Of a stretch of DNA of 7,237 nt, positions 1 to 5,912 are shown one piece after another. A program made the translations under genes and the position numbers. The first letter of the stretch is position 1, and the number at the start of each line of letters is the position of its first letter. Source of the stretch: a bacterium (GTDB lineage Bacteria > Desulfobacterota > Deferrisomatia > Deferrisomatales > BM512); assembly GCA_009724975.1 (NCBI GenBank), contig SRXB01000101.1, forward strand, positions 1 to 7,237. Direction: 5' to 3'. A model generated the notes under the pieces. The model was not told the DNA's origin. It did not search any database and saw only the letters and a program-made list of their open reading frames with translations.

Positions 1-137
1 CGGCCCTTTCAACGAAGCAGTGAGCGGAGCGCGGTAAGGGCGGCGGCGGGTTGAGTGAAACGAATGCCCGCCACGCCCAAGCCGGAGCGAACGGTCGAAC
101 GCGAAGCGTGAGAGCTTTGTTGCAGGGCCTGGTTTTG

Positions 138-158
138 GACACTTTTCTAAAAAGTGTC
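138..158. repeat. Perfect 9-bp hairpin
   Basis: The arms gacactttt (138-146) and aaaagtgtc (150-158) pair perfectly around the three-base loop cta. On either strand the hairpin is A/T-rich in its inner part and is not followed by a T run, so it is not a convincing terminator. It sits immediately upstream of the first GC-rich hairpin of the array, separated by the shared lead-in gcgcgggtg. Confidence 0.6.
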
Positions 159-166
159 GCGCGGGT

Positions 167-187
167 GCGGGGCGCGCCAAGCCCCGC
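167..187. repeat. Type A GC-rich hairpin, copy A1
   Basis: The arms GCGGGGC (167-173) and GCCCCGC (181-187) flank the loop gcgccaa. The lead-in cgcgcgggtg also precedes the type B copies, and the trailing caaa is shared with the other A copies. This is the first of five alternating hairpins. Confidence 0.8.
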
Positions 188-233
188 AAAGATAACCAGC
201 GCGAAGCTCATTAAAAAGAAGTCTCGCGCGGGT

Positions 234-254
234 GAAGGGGCGGCCAGCCCCTTC
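234..254. repeat. Type B GC-rich hairpin, copy B1
   Basis: The arms GAAGGGGC (234-241) and GCCCCTTC (247-254) pair over 8 bp with the loop ggcca. It lies in a 44-bp block (214-257) that recurs at 372-415 with a single difference (t versus a at the eleventh base). The lead-in cgcgcgggtg and the trailing caag/ataaa match the context of the type A hairpins, so A and B look like variants of one element in which both arms changed together. Confidence 0.85.
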
Positions 255-283
255 AAGAATAAAAGCGCGTAGCGCAACAAGAA

Positions 284-319
284 TAGACCTGGATTCCCGC
301 TTTCGCGGGAATGACGAAA
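284..319. repeat. Short palindromic element (ATTCCCGC...GCGGGAAT), inserted in the array
   Basis: The arms attcccgc (293-300) and gcgggaat (305-312) pair perfectly around tttc. The surrounding tagacctgg and gacgaaa complete an element that I recognise as a widespread type of dispersed proteobacterial intergenic repeat. Its minus-strand translation gives the familiar spurious peptide SFPRKRESR. Compared with the equivalent place after copy B2, where spacing to the next hairpin is about 32 bases shorter, it appears as extra DNA. It therefore probably inserted into one copy of the duplicated unit. The exact ends of the element are uncertain by a few bases. Confidence 0.75.
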
Positions 320-326
320 TAAGCCC

Positions 327-345
327 GGGGCGCGCCAAGCCCCGC
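327..345. repeat. Type A GC-rich hairpin, copy A2
   Basis: The arms GGGGC (327-331) and GCCCC (339-343) with loop gcgccaa match A1 exactly from ggggc to cccgcaaa. The outermost pair of the stem is lost because the left arm begins ccggggc where A1 has gcggggc. The change falls at the junction with the inserted palindromic element just upstream. Confidence 0.75.
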
Positions 346-391
346 AAATATAAAAAGCGCGAAGCGCACTCAAAAGAAGTCACGCGCGGGT

Positions 392-412
392 GAAGGGGCG
401 GCCAGCCCCTTC
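392..412. repeat. Type B GC-rich hairpin, copy B2
   Basis: The arms GAAGGGGC (392-399) and GCCCCTTC (405-412) with loop ggcca are identical to B1. The spacing from A2 to B2 (46 bases from arm to arm) equals that from A1 to B1, which shows that the A-B pair was duplicated as a unit of about 158 bases. Confidence 0.85.
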
Positions 413-439
413 AAGGGTAAAAGCGTCGTAGACGCACGT

Positions 440-484
440 AAGATTTAAGCGCGGGGCGCGCCAAGCCCCGCAAAGGTAAATCTT
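440..484. terminator. Extended hairpin A3 abutting the tgt stop codon; possible weak terminator
   Basis: The core arms GCGGGGC (451-457) and GCCCCGC (465-471) are framed by a second inverted pair, aagattta (440-447) and taaatctt (477-484), giving a long two-part stem. The structure begins immediately after the tgt stop (487-485 on the minus strand), where a terminator for the minus-strand genes is expected. On that strand the stem is followed only by an interrupted T-poor tract, so intrinsic termination would be inefficient. A competing 9-bp hairpin (aaaggtaaa 472-480, tttaccttt 484-492) shares bases with the outer arm. The terminator role is inferred from position and folding only. Confidence 0.4.
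451..471. repeat. Type A GC-rich hairpin, copy A3
   Basis: The arms GCGGGGC (451-457) and GCCCCGC (465-471) and the loop gcgccaa are identical to A1. Unlike A1 and A2 it is not followed by the GCGAAGC stretch and a B hairpin; the array ends here at the 3' end of tgt. The outer stem that surrounds it is described under 440-484. Confidence 0.8.
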
Positions 485-1642
485 TTACCTTTTTTTCCCT
501 GACTTTTGCGAAGAATCCTCTCCCTCATCCCCGCCCTTCAGATACTTCGCATAAAACCCCTTTTTCCATTCCGTCCACCTGTTTTCCAGTATCGCCATGC
601 GGGCGGCGGCGGTCAGCTCCATGTAAAAGTGTATGTTGTGTATGGAGCCAAGGGTTTTGCCGAGCGGTTCATCGACCTCGAAGAGGTGGTGGAGGTAGGC
701 GCGCGAGAAGCGCTTGCAAACCGCGCAGCCGCAGGCGGTGTCTATGGGGTAGCGGTCTTTGCGGTAGTTCTTTTTGTGTATGCGAAGTTTGCCCTCGGAG
801 GTGAAGAATACTCCCGCACGCCCCATTTTGGTGGGGATTATGCAGTCGAAGATGTCCATGCCGCGCTCTATCGCCTCGATAATATCTTCGGGGCGGCCCA
901 CTCCCATCAGGTAGCGCACTTTGTCCTTGGGCAGGAAGGGTTCGGAGTGCTCAACGGCCCGCATCATCAGTTCGTGGCCCTCGCCGACGCTCACTCCGCC
1001 CACCGCATAGCCCGGGAAATCCATTTTCACAAGCTCTTTGGCGCACCTTTCGCGAAGGTCGGCGTAGACCGATCCTTGCACTATGCCGAAAAGCCCCTGC
1101 TCGGCCTGCCTTTTGTGGGCGTTTTGGCTGCGCTTTGCCCAGCGCAGGGTGCGTTCCACCGAGGCGGCGGTGTATTTGTGGTCGGCGGGGTAGGGGATGC
1201 ACTCGTCGAAGGCCATTATGATGTCGGCGCCAAGGTCGTTTTGCGCTTTTATTGACTCTTCCGGCCCCATGAAGGTGGGGGCGCCGCCCTTTTCGAAGGC
1301 GAACCTCACCCCCTCCTCGGTTATGACCCGCCCGGGCAGGCTGAAGACTTGGAAGCCGCCGGAATCGGTCAGCATCGGACCGCGCCACCCCATGAATTCG
1401 TGGAGGCCGCCGAGCCTGGCAACCACGGCGGGGCCGGGCTGGAGGAAGAGGTGGTAGGTGTTGGAGAGTATTATCTTCGCCCCCGCGGCCTCGGCCAGGT
1501 CGGGGTGGACGGTTTTGAGGGCCGCCTGGGTGCCTACGGGCATGAAAAGCGGGGTGGGGACCTCGCCGTGGGGTGTTTTGAGCCATCCGGCGCGGGCTTT
1601 GACCGTCTTGTCGGCGCGTTCCAGGGTGTATTTAATCGGCAT
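485..1642 (-). CDS. tgt: Queuine/preQ1 tRNA-ribosyltransferase (tRNA-guanine transglycosylase)
   Basis: This cytoplasmic zinc enzyme swaps guanine 34 in GUN-anticodon tRNAs (Asp, Asn, His, Tyr) for preQ1, the committed tRNA step of queuosine synthesis. The protein has 385 residues, close to the usual 370-385. Visible landmarks are TDSGGFQ with the active-site Asp at about 93, FDEC at 145-148 (substrate-base Asp 146 and Cys 148), GIVQG around 186-190, GGVSVGE at 215-221, and the nucleophile Asp 266 in FDCIIPT. The zinc site is Cys 304, Cys 306, Cys 309 and His 335, with the spacing known from the Zymomonas enzyme. The last 15 residues are a charged tail. The ATG overlaps the stop of the activator upstream (TGATG), so translation is probably coupled. 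The usual partners yajC-secD-secF and queA are not next to it here; downstream is repeat DNA. Confidence 0.98.
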   Translation of the reverse strand: MPIKYTLERADKTVKARAGWLKTPHGEVPTPLFMPVGTQAALKTVHPDLAEAAGAKIILSNTYHLFLQPGPAVVARLGGLHEFMGWRGPMLTDSGGFQVFSLPGRVITEEGVRFAFEKGGAPTFMGPEESIKAQNDLGADIIMAFDECIPYPADHKYTAASVERTLRWAKRSQNAHKRQAEQGLFGIVQGSVYADLRERCAKELVKMDFPGYAVGGVSVGEGHELMMRAVEHSEPFLPKDKVRYLMGVGRPEDIIEAIERGMDIFDCIIPTKMGRAGVFFTSEGKLRIHKKNYRKDRYPIDTACGCAVCKRFSRAYLHHLFEVDEPLGKTLGSIHNIHFYMELTAAARMAILENRWTEWKKGFYAKYLKGGDEGEDSSQKSGKKR

Positions 1643-3225
1643 CAGGCTTTCTTTCTTCCCGTAAGTTTCGCGTGGAAGGTGTTTCGGTTGATTCCAAGTA
1701 TTTTCGCGGCGTTGAGCCGGACACCTCCGGCCCTTTCGAGGGCTTCCTTCACGAGGGCGTCTTCCACCACCTCTATCACCCCACGGTAGACCCCCTCTTC
1801 GGGCGGGTTTTCGAAAAGTGGGCCGGCGAAGGCGTGCACCGCGTCGCCAAGGGAGGTGGCGGCGGGGGCTGAAGGGCTTCGCATGCCGGAAATCTCCTCG
1901 GGCAGGTCGGTGAAATGGAGTAGCTCTCCCCTTGAAAGAACCACCATGCGCTCCACCGCGTTTTCCAGCTCGCGCACGTTGCCCGGCCAGTCGTAAAGGA
2001 CCATGGCGGCCAGGGCGTCGCGCGAAAAGCCCTTCACCCTGCGGTTGTTCTCGATGGCGAACTTCTCAAGGAAGCTGTGCGCCAGAAGGGGTATGTCGCC
2101 CTTTCGTTCCCTCAAGGGTGGCATCACGATTGGGATGACGTTGAGCCGGTAAAAGAGGTCTTCCCTAAAGCGCCCGGCCTTCACTTCCGCAGTGAGGTCG
2201 CGGTTGGTGGCGGCGATTACGCGCACATCCACCTTTACCGTAACCTTGCCGCCGAGTCTCTCGAACTCCCTCTCCTGAAGGACCCGCAGGAGTTTAACCT
2301 GGAGGTTTACCGGTATTTCGGCGATTTCATCCAGAAAGATGGTTCCGCCGTGGGCAAGCTCGAAGCGCCCGTGTTTTAGGGTCAGCGCGCCGGTGAAGGC
2401 GCCTTTCTCGTGGCCGAAAAGCTCGTTTTCAAGGACGGTTTCCGGCAGGCTGGCGCAGGAGATTGAGACGAAGGGCTTTTCGCGGCGGTCGGAGTTGAAA
2501 TGAAGGGCCTTGGCCACAAGCTCCTTGCCCGTGCCGCTTTCGCCTGTGATGAGGACCGTTGCGCGGCTTTTAGCGACAAGGGCGATCTGCTCGAAGACCG
2601 CCTGCATGACCGCGCTCGTGCCGATTAGGTTTTTTAGCCTGTATTCGCCCTCAAGGGCGCGGCGCAGGTGTAGGTTTTCATCCTTGAGGCGCGATTTTTC
2701 GCTCTCGACCATGTGCTGTATGCGCACCGCCTGGGCTATGTAGCCCGCGGCGACCGAGAGTATGCGCTCGTCCTCCTCAAGCGCCACCTCTTCGTCGAAG
2801 GGGAGATCTACCGCGAGCGCCCCGACGGTTTCGCCGTCGAGCTTGAGCGGGACGCAGATAAAGCTTATCTGGGATTTTACGAGGTCGCCTCGCGAACGGG
2901 TTTTGTTGAGGAAGAGGGGCTCTTTGCCTACGTTGGGGACCACCATCGCCTCTCCGGTGGCTATTACGCGGCCCACTATTCCTTCGCCCTCGCGGTAGCG
3001 CCCGCGCTTGACCTCTTCCTCGCTCATGTTGTGGGCGGCCTCTATCACAGCTTCGCCAGCTTCGGGGTTTTTAAGCACGAGCATGCCGCGCTCTATGCCA
3101 AGACCCTCGGCGAGCGCGCGCAAGGTTTCGCGGGCCACCTGCCCGAGGTCGAGCGAGGAGGTGACGGCCCTCGCGACGTTGGAGAGGGCGTTTATTGCGG
3201 CGAAGGCCTGTATGCGGTTAGGCAT
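1642..3225 (-). CDS. NifA-type sigma-54-dependent activator (GAF, AAA+, Fis-type HTH)
   Basis: A 527-residue enhancer-binding protein that would use ATP hydrolysis to open promoters held by sigma-54 RNA polymerase. A GAF sensory domain covers about residues 15-168 (REGEGIVGRV at 78-87, ICVPL at 123-127), followed by a short helical linker. The AAA+ domain has Walker A GESGTGKE at 228-235, the sigma-54 contact loop GAFTGA at 275-280, Walker B IFLDE at 296-300, sensor I ATNRDL at 339-344, FREDLFYRLN with the arginine fingers at 353-362, and WPGNVREL at 413-420. A Fis-type helix-turn-helix fills about 485-522. There is no receiver domain, so control is likely by a small ligand or protein on GAF. 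It resembles NifA in layout but lacks NifA's oxygen-sensing Cys cluster, and no nif gene is present. An in-frame TAA lies five codons upstream, which fixes this ATG as the most distal possible start. Its targets are unknown. Confidence 0.95.
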   Translation of the reverse strand: MPNRIQAFAAINALSNVARAVTSSLDLGQVARETLRALAEGLGIERGMLVLKNPEAGEAVIEAAHNMSEEEVKRGRYREGEGIVGRVIATGEAMVVPNVGKEPLFLNKTRSRGDLVKSQISFICVPLKLDGETVGALAVDLPFDEEVALEEDERILSVAAGYIAQAVRIQHMVESEKSRLKDENLHLRRALEGEYRLKNLIGTSAVMQAVFEQIALVAKSRATVLITGESGTGKELVAKALHFNSDRREKPFVSISCASLPETVLENELFGHEKGAFTGALTLKHGRFELAHGGTIFLDEIAEIPVNLQVKLLRVLQEREFERLGGKVTVKVDVRVIAATNRDLTAEVKAGRFREDLFYRLNVIPIVMPPLRERKGDIPLLAHSFLEKFAIENNRRVKGFSRDALAAMVLYDWPGNVRELENAVERMVVLSRGELLHFTDLPEEISGMRSPSAPAATSLGDAVHAFAGPLFENPPEEGVYRGVIEVVEDALVKEALERAGGVRLNAAKILGINRNTFHAKLTGRKKA

Positions 3226-3294
3226 GGGTATTTCCGGTTAGGCGCTCGTGGCGGGCGGTGCCCTTTTTGGCGGGCGGCAGGAGGACGGCCAAGG

Positions 3295-3798
3295 TCAGTT
3301 TTTCGGCGGCGGTCCGATGTCGAAGACCGTTTTCACGTTCATGTAGGCGCAGTTGTTCATTTTTTGCTCGCACGCCCAGAGCGATCCCTTTTCGCCGTGG
3401 ATGTTTATCCCGATCGGCCTAAGGTCGAGGTAATCGACAGTCATCACGTTGAAGGGGCCGACCCTCGCCGAGAGGATTGGCAAGCCTGATTTGCGTATGG
3501 TCACAAGGCGCTTTTCCTCGTCCTGGTTGACCCTGAATTCGCCGTCTTTGGGTGCGTTTGCGACCACTACCCACTTCCACTGGTCGCCCGCCTTGTCGCC
3601 GAGCTGGGCCAGCCAGACCATGGGAACGCGCCCCTTGCCGATGACGAGGGGCGGGAAGCCTTCCGCCTCCACCAGAAAGGGGACGTTGAGGGCGCGCAGG
3701 CCGCACCAGCTGACGCTTTCCCAGGGTTCGCACCCTTTGGGCAGCTCGAATGCCCCCGTCTTTGGTTCCTCGCCTTTAATGGTTTCGTAATCGCTCAT
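3295..3798 (-). CDS. Unrecognised 167-residue protein with four cysteines
   Basis: I do not recognise the family. The chosen ATG at 3798 has AAGGA just upstream; a TTG at 3816 with no better signal would add six residues (MKNQGN). There is no signal peptide or membrane segment, so it is probably cytoplasmic. After a polar start comes an alternation of short hydrophobic stretches and turns that suggests a mostly beta fold: FLVEAEGFPPLVIGKG, QWKWVVV near 73-79, LVTIRKSGLPIL, and DYLDLRPIGINIHG near 122-135. Cysteines sit at about 23, 32, 143 and 150, one pair near each end (CX8C and CX6C), each with a nearby tryptophan. That could be a metal site or redox pair, but this is conjecture. It is the first gene of the minus-strand group, behind a good promoter and 69 bases before the activator, so they are probably cotranscribed. 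Confidence 0.75.
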   Translation of the reverse strand: MSDYETIKGEEPKTGAFELPKGCEPWESVSWCGLRALNVPFLVEAEGFPPLVIGKGRVPMVWLAQLGDKAGDQWKWVVVANAPKDGEFRVNQDEEKRLVTIRKSGLPILSARVGPFNVMTVDYLDLRPIGINIHGEKGSLWACEQKMNNCAYMNVKTVFDIGPPPKN

Positions 3799-3851
3799 AT
3801 TTCCTTGGTTTTTCAAAAAAAGGGCTTGAAGCGGGCAAAGTTATCTTTTTT

Positions 3852-3880
3852 ATTTTAAGTTACGCGCGATTTTGGCGCAA
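3852..3880 (-). promoter_or_regulatory. Sigma-70-like promoter for the minus-strand genes
   Basis: Reading the minus strand, TTGCGC (3880-3875) and TAAAAT (3857-3852) are separated by exactly 17 bases and are followed by an A/T-rich stretch. Transcription would start near 3845, leaving a leader of about 45 bases before the ATG at 3798. The -10 box differs from TATAAT at one position. No other start signal of this quality precedes the minus-strand genes. Confidence 0.55.
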
Positions 3881-3899
3881 TCCGATTTTTATCAAGCCG

Positions 3900-3923
3900 C
3901 AACCCTTATTTTATCAAGGGTTG
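3900..3923. promoter_or_regulatory. Perfect 8-bp inverted repeat, candidate operator
   Basis: The arms caaccctt (3900-3907) and aagggttg (3916-3923) are perfect complements around an A/T-rich eight-base spacer. The right arm includes the first three bases of the -35 box of the livF promoter (TTGACG at 3921-3926). It lies about 20 bases upstream of the -35 box of the opposite promoter. A dimeric regulator bound here could block livF and reach the divergent promoter. The geometry also permits a simple hairpin, but there is no T run to make it a terminator. Confidence 0.45.
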
Positions 3924-3949
3924 ACGGCCAGGGCTCCAAGCCGTAACAT
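3921..3949 (+). promoter_or_regulatory. Sigma-70-like promoter for livF-livK
   Basis: TTGACG (3921-3926) and TAACAT (3944-3949) lie exactly 17 bases apart. The -35 box differs from consensus at one position and the -10 box at two. Transcription would begin near 3956, about 32 bases before the livF ATG. The spacer holds a second imperfect dyad, ACGGC (3924-3928) and GCCGT (3940-3944), which overlaps both boxes and could be a further protein site. Confidence 0.6.
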
Positions 3950-3987
3950 CGCAAAATCCGCCCAAACAAAAAAACGCTTCAGGTGAA

Positions 3988-4701
3988 ATGCTCAAGGTAA
4001 CGGGAATACACGCCTTTTACGGCGCCATCAATGCCCTGCGCGGCGTATCGCTGGAGATAGGCGAGGGGGAGATAGTCACCCTAATCGGCTCCAACGGCGC
4101 GGGCAAGACCACCACCCTCATGGCGGTCTCCGGCGTGGTGCCGGTCAGGGAGGGCTCCATTACCTTTCTGGGCGAGGCCATCCATAACCTTGCTCCGGAC
4201 GAAATAGTAAGACTTGGGATAGTGCAGGTTCCGGAGGGGCGCAGGATTTTCCCGGGCCTCACCGTGGCGGAAAACCTCGACATGGGAGCGTTTCTCAGAA
4301 CCGACCACAAGGGGGTAAGGTCCGACCTCGATTACGTCTATTCGCTTTTCCCCGTCCTTTCAAAACGCAAAAAACAGCTCGGCGGGACCCTCAGCGGCGG
4401 CGAGCAGCAGATGCTGGCCATAAGCCGCGCCCTTATGGCGAGGCCCCGCCTCCTTTTGCTTGACGAGCCCTCTTTGGGGCTTGCGCCTCTTATCGTAAGG
4501 CTCATTTTTGATATAATCGTGAAGATAAACCGCGAGCAGGGTGTCACGGTCTTTTTGGTGGAGCAAAACGCCAACCAGGCCCTGAAGATAGCCCATCGCG
4601 GCTACGTGGTTGAAAACGGTGAGGTGGCGCTTTCGGGCGCGGCCTCGGCCCTTCTTCACGACGATTCGGTTAAAAAGGCCTATCTTGGTTTCGACAATTA
4701 G
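3988..4701 (+). CDS. livF: Branched-chain amino-acid ABC transporter ATP-binding protein LivF
   Basis: One of the two ATPases of the high-affinity branched-chain amino-acid importer (LivK/J, LivH, LivM, LivG, LivF), acting on the inner face of the cytoplasmic membrane. The 237-residue length is typical of LivF and shorter than LivG. The start MLKVTGIHAFYGAINALRG matches the family. Walker A is GSNGAGKTT at 34-42, the Q-loop begins at Gln 80 (VQVPEGRRIF), the ABC signature is LSGGEQQ at 135-141, and Walker B is LLLLDEPS at 155-162. At the switch position the family's usual VEQN replaces the common His (Gln 193). An AGGTGA ribosome site sits unusually close to the ATG (3981-3986). livK follows after 19 bases. 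Normally livH, livM and livG precede livF; here livF is first in its transcript. A related transporter such as one for urea (UrtE) is possible but less likely given the LivK-like partner. Confidence 0.93.
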   Translation: MLKVTGIHAFYGAINALRGVSLEIGEGEIVTLIGSNGAGKTTTLMAVSGVVPVREGSITFLGEAIHNLAPDEIVRLGIVQVPEGRRIFPGLTVAENLDMGAFLRTDHKGVRSDLDYVYSLFPVLSKRKKQLGGTLSGGEQQMLAISRALMARPRLLLLDEPSLGLAPLIVRLIFDIIVKINREQGVTVFLVEQNANQALKIAHRGYVVENGEVALSGAASALLHDDSVKKAYLGFDN

Positions 4702-4707
4702 CCAAAC

Positions 4708-4713
4708 GGAGGG
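4708..4713 (+). promoter_or_regulatory. Strong ribosome binding site fixing the livK start
   Basis: GGAGGG lies seven bases before the ATG at 4721. The reading frame is open further upstream, to 4610 inside livF, but only this ATG has a ribosome site, and it begins directly with a secretion signal. The longer version would bury that signal. Confidence 0.85.
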
Positions 4714-4720
4714 ATTTTTT

Positions 4721-5830
4721 ATGAAAAACGCTATAAGGGCTTTCGTGGCTTTCGCCGCCGTGGCGGTCGCGGTCCCCGCTTTTTGCGCGGGTACGATAAA
4801 AATCGGCGTTGCGGGCCCCCAGACGGGCGATCTCGCCTCCTATGGCATACCGACTGCGCGCGCGGCAAAGCTCATAGTTGACGAGGTGAACGCCTCGGGC
4901 GGAATCAACGGCCAGAAACTTGAGCTTTTGGTGGAGGACGACGTCTGCAAGCCAGAAATTGCCGCAAACACCGCCACCAAGCTGGTTTCCGACGGCGCGG
5001 ACCTCATCATAGGCCACATCTGCTCAGGAGCCACAAAGGCCGCCCTTGGCATCTACAAGGACGCAAAGAAAATCGTAATCTCCCCCTCCGCCACCAACCC
5101 GCCCCTTACCCAGAGCGGCGAATACCCCAACTTTTACCGCACCATCGCCCCCGACGACCTGCAGGCCAAGATTGTGAGCGATTACGTCATTCAAAAGCTC
5201 GGCGGGAAGAAGCTGGCTATACTCCACGACAAGGGCGACTACGGCAAGGGCTTCGCCGAATTCGCCAAGGGATTCGTCGAGAAGGCGGGGGTGCCGGTTG
5301 TCCTCTTCGAGGGACTGAACCCCGACGCGGTGGACTACTCCGCCATCATCCAGAAGCTCAAGAAAGAGGGGGCCGACGCGGTAATCTTCGGCGGCTACCA
5401 CCCAACCGCCTCAAAGCTCGTCACCCAGATGAAGAAGAAAAAGATGAACCTCGCCTTCATCTCCGACGACGGCGTGAAGGACGACACCTTCATAAAGGTG
5501 GCTGGCGAAAACGCCGAGGGCGTCTACGCCACCGGCCCCAAGGACGTTTCGGCCCTTCCCATCTACCAGAAGGCGGTCCAGGCTTACCGCGACGCCTACA
5601 AGGTCGAGCCGGGCGCTTTTTTCAAGGAGGGCTACTCGGCGGTCCTGGCCGCCCTCAACGCCGTGAAAAAGGCCGGCTCCACCGACGAGAAGGCGCTTGA
5701 AAAGGTGCTGAGGAGCGACTACGTGGATACCGCCGTGGGCAAAATCTCCTTCGACAAGCGCGGCGACGCCATCGGCGTGGGCTTTTCCGTCTACAAGGTC
5801 GTAAACGGCGCTTACGTGGAACAAAAGTAA
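4721..5830 (+). CDS. livK: Branched-chain amino-acid ABC transporter substrate-binding protein (LivK/LivJ family)
   Basis: A periplasmic type I binding protein that delivers leucine, isoleucine, valine or a similar amino acid to the Liv permease. The 369-residue precursor starts with a Sec signal (MKNAIR, then a hydrophobic run to about residue 20); cleavage near 20-24 is likely. The single Cys 22 is not in a proper lipobox, so a lipoprotein is unlikely. The mature part follows E. coli LivJ closely. Cys 76 and Cys 101 have the same 25-residue spacing as its disulfide, and CS at 101-102, SPSATNPPLT at 121-130 (Thr 125), DYG with Tyr 174 and GGY with Tyr 226 match ligand-binding positions. The Glu that holds the ligand amino group in LivJ appears here as Asp 250 (SDDGV), so specificity may differ. 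It lies 19 bases after livF and ends at a strong terminator. Confidence 0.95.
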   Translation: MKNAIRAFVAFAAVAVAVPAFCAGTIKIGVAGPQTGDLASYGIPTARAAKLIVDEVNASGGINGQKLELLVEDDVCKPEIAANTATKLVSDGADLIIGHICSGATKAALGIYKDAKKIVISPSATNPPLTQSGEYPNFYRTIAPDDLQAKIVSDYVIQKLGGKKLAILHDKGDYGKGFAEFAKGFVEKAGVPVVLFEGLNPDAVDYSAIIQKLKKEGADAVIFGGYHPTASKLVTQMKKKKMNLAFISDDGVKDDTFIKVAGENAEGVYATGPKDVSALPIYQKAVQAYRDAYKVEPGAFFKEGYSAVLAALNAVKKAGSTDEKALEKVLRSDYVDTAVGKISFDKRGDAIGVGFSVYKVVNGAYVEQK

Positions 5831-5833
5831 GGC

Positions 5834-5866
5834 AAAAGGGGCGTTCAACCGAGCGCCCCTTTTTTT
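5834..5866 (+). terminator. Intrinsic terminator after livF-livK
   Basis: The arms aaaaggggcg (5834-5843) and cgcccctttt (5854-5863) form a 10-bp stem with a GC-rich core and a ten-base loop, ending in seven consecutive T (5860-5866). It starts four bases after the livK stop. The A run before the stem would also let it work, less strongly, in the opposite direction. Confidence 0.9.
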
Positions 5867-5874
5867 GCAAACGC

Positions 5875-5899
5875 TCCGGCGGTAAAAAACCGCGCCGGA
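5875..5899. repeat. Hairpin in the rmuC leader
   Basis: The outer arms tccggc (5875-5880) and gccgga (5894-5899) and the inner arms ggt (5881-5883) and acc (5889-5891) make a nine-pair stem with a two-base bulge and an A-rich loop. It fills most of the space between the livK terminator and the rmuC ribosome site. No clear promoter is visible between terminator and gene, so this may form in readthrough RNA. Its function is unknown. Confidence 0.45.
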
Positions 5900-5912
5900 A
5901 TGGAAGGATTAG

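Larger units (their letters stand above)
169..425. repeat. Direct duplication with 158-bp period (169-267 and 327-425)
   Basis: Bases 169-267 and 327-425 align without gaps at an offset of 158, with about nine differences by my manual count (roughly 91 percent identity). Each copy holds one A hairpin, a GCGAAGC mini-hairpin region, the stretch aaaagaagtc, the lead-in cgcgcgggtg and one B hairpin. Most differences fall between the hairpins, while the B stems and the A loop are unchanged. A third, partial copy starts with hairpin A3 at 451 and stops at the tgt end. Confidence 0.85.
1..484. other. Gene-free stretch filled with hairpin repeats
   Basis: No believable gene is present. Open frames here are made of the repeats themselves and have no plausible ribosome binding site. 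From about 139 onward the stretch is dominated by inverted repeats: a gacactttt hairpin at 138-158, GC-rich hairpins at 167-187, 234-254, 327-345, 392-412 and 451-471, a different palindrome at 293-312, and small triloop hairpins between them. Bases 1-137 are less organised. They contain a 6-bp inverted pair (ggcggg 45-50, cccgcc 67-72) and GCGNAGC heptamers at 24-30 and 101-107. The left edge may hold the end of a gene from outside the window, but nothing visible supports that. The region lies just past the 3' end of tgt. Confidence 0.75.
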